This document shows, piece by piece, positions 18,570-26,980 of a stretch of 64,000 nucleotides of DNA. Source of the DNA: Vibrio mediterranei. GTDB taxonomy: Bacteria > Pseudomonadota > Gammaproteobacteria > Enterobacterales > Vibrionaceae. The translations under genes and the position numbers were made by a program. The notes below the pieces were generated by a model. The model was not told where the DNA came from. It did not search any database and worked only from the letters and a program-made list of their open reading frames with translations. Numbering within the stretch: the stretch's first letter is position 1; the number at the start of each line of letters is the position of its first letter. The stretch lies in assembly GCF_900088415.1 (NCBI RefSeq), contig NZ_FLLQ01000001.1, forward strand, positions 1,054,001-1,118,000, read 5' to 3'.

Positions 18570-19069
18570 CGTTAATGCTATTCGCCCAACTTGTTGGTGG
18601 TATTGCTTTTGTCTTTGGGATCATGGCATTTTTACAAAAAGACGACCTTCGGTTTCGTTACTGTATGGTCGCGTTTTGCTTCATCATGATGATACATTTC
18701 GCCATGATGGGGGCCGTGGTTGGTGCAATAGGTGTCGCTATCAATGGTATTCGTGCTTTCGTCTCCATTAAAACTCGCTCTAAGCGCGCTATGTGGTTCT
18801 TCATTGTTATTCTACTTGGCATGACCCTCCCCAATGTATCCTCTCCTGTAGAGCTCTTACCAATTATTGGTTCCGCAGTGGGCACATGGGCATTATTCTC
18901 CGCATCTGGTATCAAAATGCGGAGTTTAATTTTATTCAACTCCGCATGTTGGTTTACCCATAATATGTGGATTGGCTCTATCGGCGGTTCACTAGTCGAA
19001 GGTACATTTCTGATAGCTAATACCACCACGATATATCGCTTGTGCATGAAAAAACACGAACCAGCATAA
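18566..19069 (+). CDS. YgjV-like inner membrane protein
   Basis: 167 residues, about five hydrophobic helices, with AFLQKDDLRFRYCMVAFCFIM, AVVGAIGVAINGIRAFVSIKTRS and NSACWFTHNMWIGSIGGSLVEG, the pattern of the Imp-YgjV family. Function unknown in the family. The frame extends 30 bases upstream, but ATG 18566 overlaps the previous stop as ATGA and is the likely translationally coupled start. E. coli ygjV also lies next to hexuronate genes (near uxaCA/exuT), which supports a role linked to uronate use; that link is from memory. Confidence 0.8.
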   Translation: MTLMLFAQLVGGIAFVFGIMAFLQKDDLRFRYCMVAFCFIMMIHFAMMGAVVGAIGVAINGIRAFVSIKTRSKRAMWFFIVILLGMTLPNVSSPVELLPIIGSAVGTWALFSASGIKMRSLILFNSACWFTHNMWIGSIGGSLVEGTFLIANTTTIYRLCMKKHEPA

Positions 19070-19079
19070 ATGCTGGTTC
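19058..19079. terminator. Bidirectional terminator between ygjV-like gene and microprotein gene 1
   Basis: GAACCAGCA (19058-19066), TAAA, TGCTGGTTC (19071-19079). Read on the minus strand the stem is followed by GTGTTTTTT, so it ends the microprotein transcript well. Read on the plus strand the tail is AACACTTTG, weaker. It overlaps the ygjV-like stop codon. The same GAACCAGC/GCTGGTTC stem recurs at 21344-21370. Confidence 0.75.
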
Positions 19080-19098
19080 AACACTTTGCCTCAAGTTA

Positions 19099-19254
19099 TT
19101 AAAGCTTCGTCATCGTTTTCGGACAGGTATCGAGGTGGGTAGTGACAACTAAACCCGCTTCCGTTAGACAAATATTACCTGGTGCGCCTCCTTCCTCAGC
19201 TATAGAAGCGAACGAACACATAACGCCTAGCATAAAAATAAAGACTGCTTTCAT
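19099..19254 (-). CDS. Secreted Cys-containing microprotein 1 (51 aa)
   Basis: The minus-strand frame from ATG 19254 (GGAG 6 bases upstream) to TAA 19099 encodes a signal peptide (MKAVFIFMLGVMCSFASIA) followed by a roughly 32-residue mature part EEGGAPGNICLTEAGLVV.TTHLDTCPKTMTKL. The two mature cysteines, 15 residues apart, could form a disulfide in the periplasm. A clear paralog lies at 21385-21555 on the other side of the chemoreceptor gene. Family and function unknown to me. Coding status is supported by conservation between the two copies, a good RBS and a terminator. Confidence 0.8.
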   Translation of the reverse strand: MKAVFIFMLGVMCSFASIAEEGGAPGNICLTEAGLVVTTHLDTCPKTMTKL

Positions 19255-19580
19255 ATTATTCTCCATGTCATTACGTTCAAAAATGACGATTTCCTTTACT
19301 TCGTCATTTATAGCTTAGTCGAAGAAATCAACTCGCAAACTAATTTTTATCTTTATTTTTCAAATAGATAAACCACATCAATATGTTAAATGGCAAGATT
19401 TGTCCGCTGAATCATATAATCGGTAATTTCAGCGGCAATCGTTCTCCGGTTACGGAACAAAAGCCGTTATAGAAAATTTGACAAGCACTTCTTCAAATTA
19501 GCTGACTTGAGGGCACAACCTTTATAAACCATTCAGGTAGAGGAACTATTTTCCAAACACCATTCCCTGAATAAATTTTA

Positions 19581-19606
19581 GGCACACCACTTGCTTTGTT
19601 ATTGAT
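19581..19606 (+). promoter_or_regulatory. Sigma-54 promoter of the chemoreceptor gene
   Basis: GGCACACCACTTGCT (19581-19595) matches the sigma-54 consensus GGCAC-N5-TTGC with the GG and GC pairs exactly 12 bases apart. Predicted start of transcription is near 19606, giving a 51-base leader to ATG 19657. The 19255-19656 gap holds no gene. It also contains a CGAAGAAATC-rich stretch and CCGCTGAATC..GGTAATTTCAGCGG inverted arms (19407-19434), a possible enhancer or operator. Confidence 0.75.
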
Positions 19607-19656
19607 GCGTAACTCAATAATTGCGTATTTATTATAATAATTAGGATACGAATGTT

Positions 19657-21318
19657 ATGAATTTGTCTATTCGAAAGCGGTTGTATGTCTTAACGATACT
19701 TCCTTTACTACTCGTTACATTAGGAATTTTAGGAGTCACTTACTCAAAGGTTTCTGAACTCAACCAACAACAATTTGATGATACCCGAGAAAGCTTGCTG
19801 GTTAATAAGAAACAAGAACTGCGCAACTACTTACAACTTGCTAAGTCCTCACTTCTCCCTCTAATTGAGAAAAAAAGCCAGAGAGAAGAGGTGCTTCAGC
19901 TACTTAAAAATCTTGAATATGGAGAAAATGGCTATCTATTTGGCTATGACTCGAAAGGCAATCGTCTGCTTGTAGGTAAAAATGGTTCAGGTCTAGGCCA
20001 AAACTTTATCGATGCTAAAGACAGCAAAGGCAACTTGTTTATTAAAGATCTTATTAATAACGCCAAATCTAATGCATTTACTACCTACTATTTCCCTAAA
20101 CCAGGACAAACCAATCCTGAAGCTAAATTAAGCTACTCGATATATATACCTGAGTGGGATTTGATACTCGGTACTGGTTTTTACATAGACGACATAGACA
20201 CCACTATTTCTGCTATGGAGCAGCAAGCAACAGAAGCGCTTAATGCGAAAATTATCACTATCATTTTATTATCTGGACTGACACTGGTTGTGGTATTTGG
20301 TATGGCTACCTTCATCAACCGAAGCATTATGAAGCCACTTGATAAATTCGATGCTTCGCTAAAAACGTTTGCGACAGGTGATGCCGACTTGACTGCAAGA
20401 ATGGAGAGCTTCGATGCACCTGAATTTAAACGTCTTGGAGAGAACTTCAATGCGTTTGTGAGCAGTCTCCAGGAGATCATTACCAACGTCTCGGAGACCA
20501 GCCATATTGTTGTGGAAGAAACTCGCGCGATGAAAGGAAGAGCAATGCAGGTGGATAGCCTTGCTACTAATCAGCGAGAAGAGACCGAACAAGTAGCCAC
20601 AGCTATGACTGAAATGACGACAACATCCTCTGAAATTTCATCTAACGCCACTAGCGCTGCAACATCAGCACAGCAAGCAGACGAAAATGCCCGAGACGCC
20701 CAACAAACGGTGAATACAGCTGCAACGTCTGTACAAGCTCTAGCTGATGAAGTCCTCCAGGCAAGTTCAGTTATCAGTAAGTTAGAAGAAGATGTCAAAA
20801 ACATCTCTACCTCTTTGACCGTTATTCAAGATATTGCCGAGCAAACTAATTTACTGGCATTAAATGCAGCCATTGAAGCAGCTCGAGCGGGTGAACAAGG
20901 ACGAGGTTTCGCCGTCGTAGCGGATGAAGTTCGACAGTTAGCTAGCCGCACACAAGACAGCACAGGCGAAATCCATCAGATGATCGAGCAACTCAAAAGC
21001 GCTTCCGATGAAGCCGTCAGAGCGATGGACTCCAGCCGAACTAGAGGAGATGAAACGGTACGTCAAACCAATGATGCCGCTACCGCCATTGAAGAAATAC
21101 AACGAGCCATCGCTAATATTCACGATATGAACGCGCTAATTGCAACGGCAACGGAGGAACAAGCGATTGTCGGTAAAGATATAGCTCAACGTATCGTGGT
21201 GATTTCAGACCAAAGTGGTGAATCCGCACAACTTGCAGGTCTAAATAAGAGCGGGAGTGACAATCTAAATCAACGCGCAACGCAGTTAGAGCAACTGGTA
21301 TCCCGTTTTACCGTATAA
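19657..21318 (+). CDS. Methyl-accepting chemotaxis protein with single Cache sensor
   Basis: 553 residues. TM1 is at about 8-30. The periplasmic region at about 35-190 has sCache_2-type motifs ([40 protein letters not shown]). TM2 is at about 198-220, HAMP at about 222-275, and the signalling domain has the conserved hairpin tip [20 protein letters not shown] and [13 protein letters not shown]. sCache_2 domains commonly bind small carboxylates. No C-terminal CheR pentapeptide (ends SRFTV). Single-gene unit between a sigma-54 promoter and a terminator, bracketed by two related secreted microprotein genes on the opposite strand. Confidence 0.93.
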   Translation: MNLSIRKRLYVLTILPLLLVTLGILGVTYSKVSELNQQQFDDTRESLLVNKKQELRNYLQLAKSSLLPLIEKKSQREEVLQLLKNLEYGENGYLFGYDSKGNRLLVGKNGSGLGQNFIDAKDSKGNLFIKDLINNAKSNAFTTYYFPKPGQTNPEAKLSYSIYIPEWDLILGTGFYIDDIDTTISAMEQQATEALNAKIITIILLSGLTLVVVFGMATFINRSIMKPLDKFDASLKTFATGDADLTARMESFDAPEFKRLGENFNAFVSSLQEIITNVSETSHIVVEETRAMKGRAMQVDSLATNQREETEQVATAMTEMTTTSSEISSNATSAATSAQQADENARDAQQTVNTAATSVQALADEVLQASSVISKLEEDVKNISTSLTVIQDIAEQTNLLALNAAIEAARAGEQGRGFAVVADEVRQLASRTQDSTGEIHQMIEQLKSASDEAVRAMDSSRTRGDETVRQTNDAATAIEEIQRAIANIHDMNALIATATEEQAIVGKDIAQRIVVISDQSGESAQLAGLNKSGSDNLNQRATQLEQLVSRFTV

Positions 21319-21343
21319 CCCGTCCTCCCCCTATAAGACCAAA

Positions 21344-21370
21344 CGAACCAGCGATATATAGCTGGTTCGT
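21344..21370. terminator. Terminator between chemoreceptor and microprotein gene 2
   Basis: CGAACCAGC (21344-21352) and GCTGGTTCG (21362-21370) with a 9-base loop. Plus-strand tail TGTTAGTTTC; minus-strand tail TTTGGTC. The stem sequence matches the one beside microprotein gene 1, consistent with a duplicated unit. Confidence 0.7.
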
Positions 21371-21384
21371 GTTAGTTTCTCAAT

Positions 21385-21555
21385 CATACTAATAGATGAT
21401 CAGAGTTTGGTTGTGTTTTTAGGACAACGCTCCAGATGAGTCGTAATCACTTGTCCTGACTCCATCTGACAGATGGTACCTGGCGCACCACCATTTTCAG
21501 CAAAGCTTGAGAATGATACGAATATCAAGCTAAGTGTCACTAATAATGTTCTCAT
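21385..21555 (-). CDS. Secreted Cys-containing microprotein 2 (56 aa), paralog with altered C-terminus
   Basis: The minus-strand frame from ATG 21555 (preceded by AGGAGTGAC) to TGA 21385 encodes signal peptide MRTLLVTLSLIFVSFSSFA and mature ENGGAPGTICQMESGQ.VITTHLERCPKTQ. It aligns without gaps to copy 1 through CPKT, then diverges to QPNSDHLLV. Shifting by one base at the AAAA run (21417-21420) restores NTTKL-stop, matching KTMTKL-stop of copy 1. A one-base deletion (or sequencing error) near the 3' end is therefore likely. Both cysteines and the core remain intact, so the product may still work. Confidence 0.75.
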
Positions 21556-21799
21556 TTTGTCACTCCTTCTGTACTAGAATTAGACAGAAGCGCCGCCTCC
21601 CTGCCTCTGCATAACATAGACTAGGAAAAAACAATTCGATTTCAAATTATGCGCTTCTACAACCAAGCTAAATGAAAAAGTGAGGGATCTAAAATCAAGT
21701 GTTCATAAATATTCTGAATAAAAATTAACCTCAAAATCACACACGTTTATTAATAACTTTTTACAATCCACCTTTCACTTACCATTTAGGCTGCACGTT

Positions 21800-22903
21800 A
21801 TGAAAATGAACAAGGCGATCGTTGCAATAATTGTTAGCGTATTTTTGCTAACCGGTGCTAGTATCATCACTCTTGATACCCCACCAACCAAGCAACATTT
21901 CCAGGCGTCAGCAAACGTGGTTAAAGACACCTACGAGTCACAATTATTTACTCTGTCTGCCTACAAACAAGGTCACTTCGGACTGCGTATGTATAGGCAA
22001 ACACAAGACCCTAGATACAATGCTGTCGTTTTAGGTGATCTTGCCAACGTAACTTCTAGAGTGAATGAAATTGCGGCTGATGTAACCACGCCTAAAGCCA
22101 TTCGAGCGTATTCTCTGCAAAGACTTAACGACTATAAAAAAGGCAAAGATGAACGCAGCCAACGTCGCTACGAAGCAACTAAAGAGCAACCTGAATATTT
22201 CTATATGGGACTGGACTTGTTGCGCTATTTGGCACGACTGAATGAATACGGTGTAGTTCATAAAGACGATAAAAAACTAAGGTCGATTTTACAGCAATAC
22301 GATTTTGAAACTGTATTAACTGACCCAGAAATGATTACAGCTTGGGCTGCTCAACTAGCAAATCAAGCCTATTGGCTGAAGCAAATCGGTGAACAAGATC
22401 TTGTTGATGAATTTATCGCTGCATTTAGAAAAACTTACCCTGATGGTGAGGACTACCGATTAAGCAATCAGCAATTCGGTAATAAACTTTACGGCATGAC
22501 GCATATTATCCTTGCAGACTCGGGTTATTACCAACGATTGGTCGACGAAAAAGAGCACCAGTGGATCTTCGATTACTTTAGAAAAAACATCGATGACATC
22601 ATTTTACATACTAAAGAAGACGTCGTAGCAGAAGTCGGGTTAAGTTTCTTGCTTGCTGGGTTAGATGATGATCCTGTTGTAGCGAAAACAAGAGTGTCGA
22701 TACAAAAAGCCATCGACAAAGATAAAGGCATGATCCCATCAGTTTCCGGCGACTTTGATTTTGCTTATGGGGAACATCGAAATGTCCTTGCTATTATGCT
22801 GCTCGATTGGCAACCGCCCAAAGAGGGACCAAGCACAGTCACAGTTCCAAAGCTGTTCTCTGAACTCCCTTACGGCGTAAAGAAGATTTCAAAACCTCAG
22901 TAG
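21800..22903 (+). CDS. Exported or membrane-anchored DUF3541-like protein
   Basis: 367 residues. The N-terminal hydrophobic segment (about 5-24) is a signal peptide or anchor. The rest is soluble, helix-rich and full of short helical pairs (YFYMGLDLLRYLARLNEYG, AELGLSFLLAGLDDD-type repeats), suggesting an alpha/alpha toroid-like fold. It resembles a family I recall from vibrios as DUF3541; no catalytic motif is visible. Own promoter region (21556-21799) with no gene in it. It lies between the chemoreceptor unit and the GntR/LuxR regulator pair; no functional tie is visible. Confidence 0.65.
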   Translation: MKMNKAIVAIIVSVFLLTGASIITLDTPPTKQHFQASANVVKDTYESQLFTLSAYKQGHFGLRMYRQTQDPRYNAVVLGDLANVTSRVNEIAADVTTPKAIRAYSLQRLNDYKKGKDERSQRRYEATKEQPEYFYMGLDLLRYLARLNEYGVVHKDDKKLRSILQQYDFETVLTDPEMITAWAAQLANQAYWLKQIGEQDLVDEFIAAFRKTYPDGEDYRLSNQQFGNKLYGMTHIILADSGYYQRLVDEKEHQWIFDYFRKNIDDIILHTKEDVVAEVGLSFLLAGLDDDPVVAKTRVSIQKAIDKDKGMIPSVSGDFDFAYGEHRNVLAIMLLDWQPPKEGPSTVTVPKLFSELPYGVKKISKPQ

Positions 22904-22963
22904 CACGTCGAATATGGCGATTAACTAGTAGTCTAAATTTCGAGTAAACATTCAACTGACGGA

Positions 22964-22979
22964 GTGGTTAATCGACCAC
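22964..22979. promoter_or_regulatory. Inverted repeat upstream of GntR regulator gene
   Basis: GTGGT (22964-22968) and ACCAC (22975-22979) with a 6-base centre, about 110 bases before the regulator start. It is of the size expected for a GntR operator and could be autoregulatory. Confidence 0.3.
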
Positions 22980-23089
22980 CATACATCTCACTTATATAAT
23001 TAATCGTTTTTCAACGATAATGCAGTAGTTTTACGGTACTCAGTCGGGCAATTATTAGTTACAAAGTAGTTCAGGTTAAGGAGTACTGA

Positions 23090-23764
23090 ATGTCACTAGC
23101 AAAAGAGCGAGCCAAACTTCGCTTAAAATCCGATATCATTAATTATCAATTTCCACCCGGTCAAAAACTCAGAGTAAACGAATTAGCAGAACTTTATGAT
23201 GTAGGCCTTTCTCCAATGCGAGAAGCCATAATTGCATTAAGTAGCGAAGGTTTCGTCGAATATAAAACGCATTTGGGAGGTTTTGTTTCAAACCTAACAT
23301 GGAAAGAGTTCATCGAATCCACTTCCACTGCAAACTTCATCTTGTCACAGCTTTTATCTCAACGAGAATACCCCCTAGCACCTGCACAGCTGAAAAAAGC
23401 GAAGACCTTGGTTACTGAGTTATCTCACGCATTATTAGAATCACCATTAACACTCAACCATATCGATAGAATAGAGCAACTTTATCAGCGATTTCTGCTG
23501 ACTCTCACTGAAGAAAAATCAAAGACTATTTCCCACCAACTGCTTAAGACAATACTTGGTGTACTATCCCGATATCGCCGTCTGTATTACCTGAAAACCA
23601 GAAGCTATAAACAGATGATTGATATTGAGTCACTATTCAGTCTACTGAATGGGTCATTCAATCAAGTAAGCTATGAAAATGAAGAGATTATTCAGCGCGC
23701 TGTACAAGCTAATACAAAAACGATTCAAGAAGTTTTCTGTTTAGAACAAAGTTACGATCACTAA
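23090..23764 (+). CDS. GntR family transcriptional regulator
   Basis: 224 residues with an N-terminal winged helix (IINYQFPPGQKLRVNELAELYDVGLSPMREAIIALSSEGFVEYKTHLGGFVSNL, residues 15-70) and an all-helical C-terminal region of FCD size but with weak metal-ligand conservation. Effector unknown. TAAGGAG precedes the ATG by 7 bases. It is followed 57 bases later by a LuxR-type regulator gene on the same strand. Confidence 0.85.
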   Translation: MSLAKERAKLRLKSDIINYQFPPGQKLRVNELAELYDVGLSPMREAIIALSSEGFVEYKTHLGGFVSNLTWKEFIESTSTANFILSQLLSQREYPLAPAQLKKAKTLVTELSHALLESPLTLNHIDRIEQLYQRFLLTLTEEKSKTISHQLLKTILGVLSRYRRLYYLKTRSYKQMIDIESLFSLLNGSFNQVSYENEEIIQRAVQANTKTIQEVFCLEQSYDH

Positions 23765-23821
23765 TTTCATCTACGCGCCTATAATTATTTTTAGTGTATG
23801 TTGAAAAGCTAATAAGTCTTT

Positions 23822-24610
23822 ATGTCGAAAATGAATTTTGAGTCTTTGATTTTATCTCAGTCCCAAAAACTGCATGCTGGAGAAATCGAGCAATTTGTTG
23901 GCACATGGAATGCCTGCGCCTCAGAACTACTTGAATTTTATGGTTTGGATAGACTAACGGTTTATCCAAACTCTCCAATACTACTCCGAGATCAAAAAAC
24001 TCTCTCCAGTGCTCGTGAAACTATCCCCCCCCTGCATAAGTTCGATTATCTGTCGGATGATGATAGTCATTTACACTACTTGCGCTTGCTCAAAACGAAA
24101 TCACTTTATCGAGTATTTGATGAAGTAGAATTAGCGACATCCAGTCAATACGTTTTAAAACGTATTTTTCGTCAAGGCGGACGTTGGCACGCCATTATTC
24201 CCCTAAGTTTCTTTGCCAACCCGTGGGGAGCAATATCGTTAACCAACTTTGAACGAGGTTATGATGAGTTCACAGAGACTCTAGCTCGACAGATAAAAAT
24301 GGTCGCCGAAATGTGGTTGTGTTATTGGCAGCATGCTGATTTACGTTTAAGTTTACATGGCAATGCTGGCAGTATTGCTCAAGAGTCCGACAATGAACGA
24401 CTCATTAAACTGACGCTAAAGCAAACGACCATCTTATCGTTACTTGCTCAAGGTAAATCCGCTAAAGAATGTGGAGAATTGCTTCATCTAAGCCCAAGGA
24501 CCATTGAATCACACAAGTACCGTATGCAGATTGGTCTTGGTTTGGATAGCAAGGCGGAGCTCATTCAATTTGCTTTAAGAAACGGTTTAGGTTCACCTCT
24601 TAAAAGTTAA
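23822..24610 (+). CDS. LuxR-type response regulator-like transcription factor (no receiver)
   Basis: 262 residues. The C-terminal GerE/LuxR helix-turn-helix is at about 195-255 (LTLKQTTILSLLAQGKSAKECGELLHLSPRTIESHKYRMQIGLGL). The N-terminal 180 residues form a GAF/autoinducer-fold-like domain (WHAIIPLSFFANPWGAISLTNF) that I cannot assign to acyl-homoserine lactone binding. No Shine-Dalgarno of note. Possibly co-transcribed with the GntR gene. Ends at a terminator shared with the alpha-glucoside importer. Confidence 0.82.
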   Translation: MSKMNFESLILSQSQKLHAGEIEQFVGTWNACASELLEFYGLDRLTVYPNSPILLRDQKTLSSARETIPPLHKFDYLSDDDSHLHYLRLLKTKSLYRVFDEVELATSSQYVLKRIFRQGGRWHAIIPLSFFANPWGAISLTNFERGYDEFTETLARQIKMVAEMWLCYWQHADLRLSLHGNAGSIAQESDNERLIKLTLKQTTILSLLAQGKSAKECGELLHLSPRTIESHKYRMQIGLGLDSKAELIQFALRNGLGSPLKS

Positions 24611-24633
24611 AGAGCCCCTGAAAGGAGCTCTTT
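24609..24633. terminator. Bidirectional terminator between luxR-type gene and aglK
   Basis: AAAGAGC (24609-24615) and GCTCTTT (24627-24633) with further CC/GG pairing inside. A-rich and T-rich ends serve both convergent transcripts. Confidence 0.75.
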
Positions 24634-24656
24634 GAATAATTGCTAACAACCTCTAT

Positions 24657-25748
24657 CTAAAGATATTTCAAAGAAATACCCTCTTCATTAAATAAGTGAA
24701 TTTTCTCTGGTTGCGCTTTTAAGTGAATGGTTTCACCTTTGTGGAAATCAAGGATACCTGGTAACTTTGCCACGACCGTCTCATCATGTCCTTCAACATT
24801 AATATGTAGGAGAGTCACTTCACCCAAGGATTCGACAAATAACACTTTCCCAGACATAAGTGCATCGGACTCTTCAGCGACTAAAAAGTCTTCCGGTCTG
24901 ATTCCCAATTGTAACGTACAGCCATTGAGCTCTTGTGCTGCTGCAATTGGTATTTCTACGTTGTGGCCACTCTCTGCAGTAACCAAGGAGTGCTCACCTG
25001 CCTTCTCCATACGCGCTTTACTAATGTTCATCGCCGGAGAGCCAATAAACTGAGCCACAAACACATTCGCCGGATTGGTATAAAGCTCAAGTGGCGTGCC
25101 TACTTGCTCAATCTTACCGGCTGATAAGACAACGATTCTGTCAGCGAGCGTCATTGCTTCTACTTGATCGTGAGTCACGTAAATCATCGTGGTTTCCGTT
25201 AACTCTTCCTTCAAGTTGGCAATTTCGATTCGCGTTTGAACACGTAACGCTGCATCTAAATTGGAAAGCGGTTCATCGAATAAGAACACCTTAGGTTGGC
25301 GAACAATCGCTCGACCAATCGCTACCCTTTGTCGCTGACCACCGGAGAGCGCCTTAGGCAGACGATCAAGATACGGTTCAAGTTGCAACATACGAGCGGC
25401 TTCCATAACGCGCTCATGTATAGCGTCTTTCGGCTCCTTCGCTATGCGCATCGCAAAAGCCATATTGTCGTATACGGTCATATGCGGATAGAGAGCATAA
25501 GTCTGGAACACCATGGCAATGCCCCGCATCGCGGCTGGCAACTCATTCACTCGAGCCCCTTCAATACAAAGCTCACCTGAAGTGATGTCCTCAAGGCCCG
25601 CAATCATTCGAAGCAGAGTAGACTTACCGCAACCTGAAGGCCCAACGAATACGATGAATTCGCCTTGGTCGATGTCCAGATCGATGCCGTGCAGTACCTG
25701 AGTTTCACCGTATGATTTTTTAACGTTTGTTAGAGATAATCCTGTCAT
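24657..25748 (-). CDS. aglK: ABC transporter ATPase of the MalK/UgpC type, alpha-glucoside importer
   Basis: 363 residues: Walker A GPSGCGKST (residues 36-44), Q-loop VFQTYALYPH, signature LSGGQRQRVAIGRA, Walker B VFLFDEPLSNLDA and switch His in YVTHDQ. A C-terminal OB/TOBE domain of MalK type follows (LGIRPEDF). It powers the permease encoded just upstream on the same strand. Last gene of the binding protein-permease-permease-ATPase operon. The AglEFGK assignment is from gene order and the neighbouring GH13 gene. Confidence 0.92.
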   Translation of the reverse strand: MTGLSLTNVKKSYGETQVLHGIDLDIDQGEFIVFVGPSGCGKSTLLRMIAGLEDITSGELCIEGARVNELPAAMRGIAMVFQTYALYPHMTVYDNMAFAMRIAKEPKDAIHERVMEAARMLQLEPYLDRLPKALSGGQRQRVAIGRAIVRQPKVFLFDEPLSNLDAALRVQTRIEIANLKEELTETTMIYVTHDQVEAMTLADRIVVLSAGKIEQVGTPLELYTNPANVFVAQFIGSPAMNISKARMEKAGEHSLVTAESGHNVEIPIAAAQELNGCTLQLGIRPEDFLVAEESDALMSGKVLFVESLGEVTLLHINVEGHDETVVAKLPGILDFHKGETIHLKAQPEKIHLFNEEGISLKYL

Positions 25749-25780
25749 TTCTTTCTTCTCATCGTTGAATCAGGAACTGC

Positions 25781-26980
25781 TTACTTAACAGAACCAGAAA
25801 GTAGGCCACGAACTAGATAACGTTGCAGCGTAAAGAACACGCCCAAAGGCACAGCAATCGAAACAAATGCAGATGCTGTCAAAATCTCCCAGTTACCACC
25901 ACGAGAGCCTAATAGTTCACGTAATCGTGCTGTGAGTACCATGTGCTCTTCGCCAGTGCCCAAGAATACCGTTGCAACAAGAAGGTCATTCCATACCCAT
26001 AAGAACTGGAATATCCCGAATGATGCTAGTGCCGGGAACGACAGCGGCAGAACGATTCTCATGAATATTTCGAAGTCAGTCGCACCGTCCACTTTCGCCG
26101 ACTCGATAATCTCTCTAGGCAAACTGGAGATGTAGTTTCGCAGCAAATAAATCGCCAATGGCAATCCAAACCCAGTATGCGCTAACCATATTCCCAAATA
26201 GGTTTTCGCCCCGACACCGAAGAAAGCCCCAATGTCGTTATAAAGTCTTAAAAGAGGAATCAAAGACATTTGCAGAGGTACAACCAACAAACCAACCACA
26301 ACTGCAATAAGTAGGTTTCTACCCGGCATTCTCATCCAAGACAACGCATAAGCCGCGTACGCCGCAATAAGAATTGGGATGATTGTTGCGGGAATAGTAA
26401 CGGTCAAAGAATTAATAAACGAACGACCAATACCTTCTGCCGTAAGTACTTCACGATAGTTGTCTAAACCAAACTTCGGTGGCACCACAGCGGTAAAGAA
26501 AATTCGTTTCCCTCGTTTGCCTTTGAACGGTTCGAGTGCTGTCATTTTGTAGTGGCCATCTTCCGTTACCGTTAGCGTGCCACCCTTTCTCATTTCAGCA
26601 ACATCACCAGGGACGAATTTTGTCGGTTCGCGAGAAGAGAAACCAAAAGCATGTACATCAGCAGGCTTGCCGTCCACAAGTAATTGTCCCTTGAGTACAT
26701 AAACGTCACCTTCCTGAATTTGAGTATCGGGTGCTCCGGTACGGTCTACTAGGTTCTGCTCGGAAGCAGTTAATGACGTCCACCAACCTGATAAAGCAAG
26801 CTGATCTTTGTCCCTAAACGATGAGATAAACAGACCTGCTGTTGGTAGAGTCCATAGAATCACAATCAGCAACACCGAAGCGTGAACCAAAATAGTCAGT
26901 GGCGAACGTCGCAATTTGCTTAAGCTAAAGCGTGCGTTACTCTCTTCAAGACTTGGCGCCGTTTGGGCTTTTTCAGTCAT
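25781..26980 (-). CDS. aglG: Carbohydrate ABC permease with extracytoplasmic insertion (AglG-like)
   Basis: 399 residues. TM1 at about 30-52 is followed by a roughly 130-residue non-membrane insertion (about 55-185), then the MalG core with five helices and the EAA loop EIIESAKVDGATDFEIFMRIVLPLSFPAL near residue 290. The insertion is a known feature of AglG-type alpha-glucoside permeases and is absent from MalG. One-base overlap (TAATG) with the partner permease gene indicates translational coupling. Confidence 0.9.
   Translation of the reverse strand: MTEKAQTAPSLEESNARFSLSKLRRSPLTILVHASVLLIVILWTLPTAGLFISSFRDKDQLALSGWWTSLTASEQNLVDRTGAPDTQIQEGDVYVLKGQLLVDGKPADVHAFGFSSREPTKFVPGDVAEMRKGGTLTVTEDGHYKMTALEPFKGKRGKRIFFTAVVPPKFGLDNYREVLTAEGIGRSFINSLTVTIPATIIPILIAAYAAYALSWMRMPGRNLLIAVVVGLLVVPLQMSLIPLLRLYNDIGAFFGVGAKTYLGIWLAHTGFGLPLAIYLLRNYISSLPREIIESAKVDGATDFEIFMRIVLPLSFPALASFGIFQFLWVWNDLLVATVFLGTGEEHMVLTARLRELLGSRGGNWEILTASAFVSIAVPLGVFFTLQRYLVRGLLSGSVK

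Noticed and set aside
21401..21555. 51-residue microprotein 2 ending in TKL like its paralog
   Set aside because: The bases as given place that stop in another frame; the real frame ends at 21385. Kept as a frameshift finding instead.
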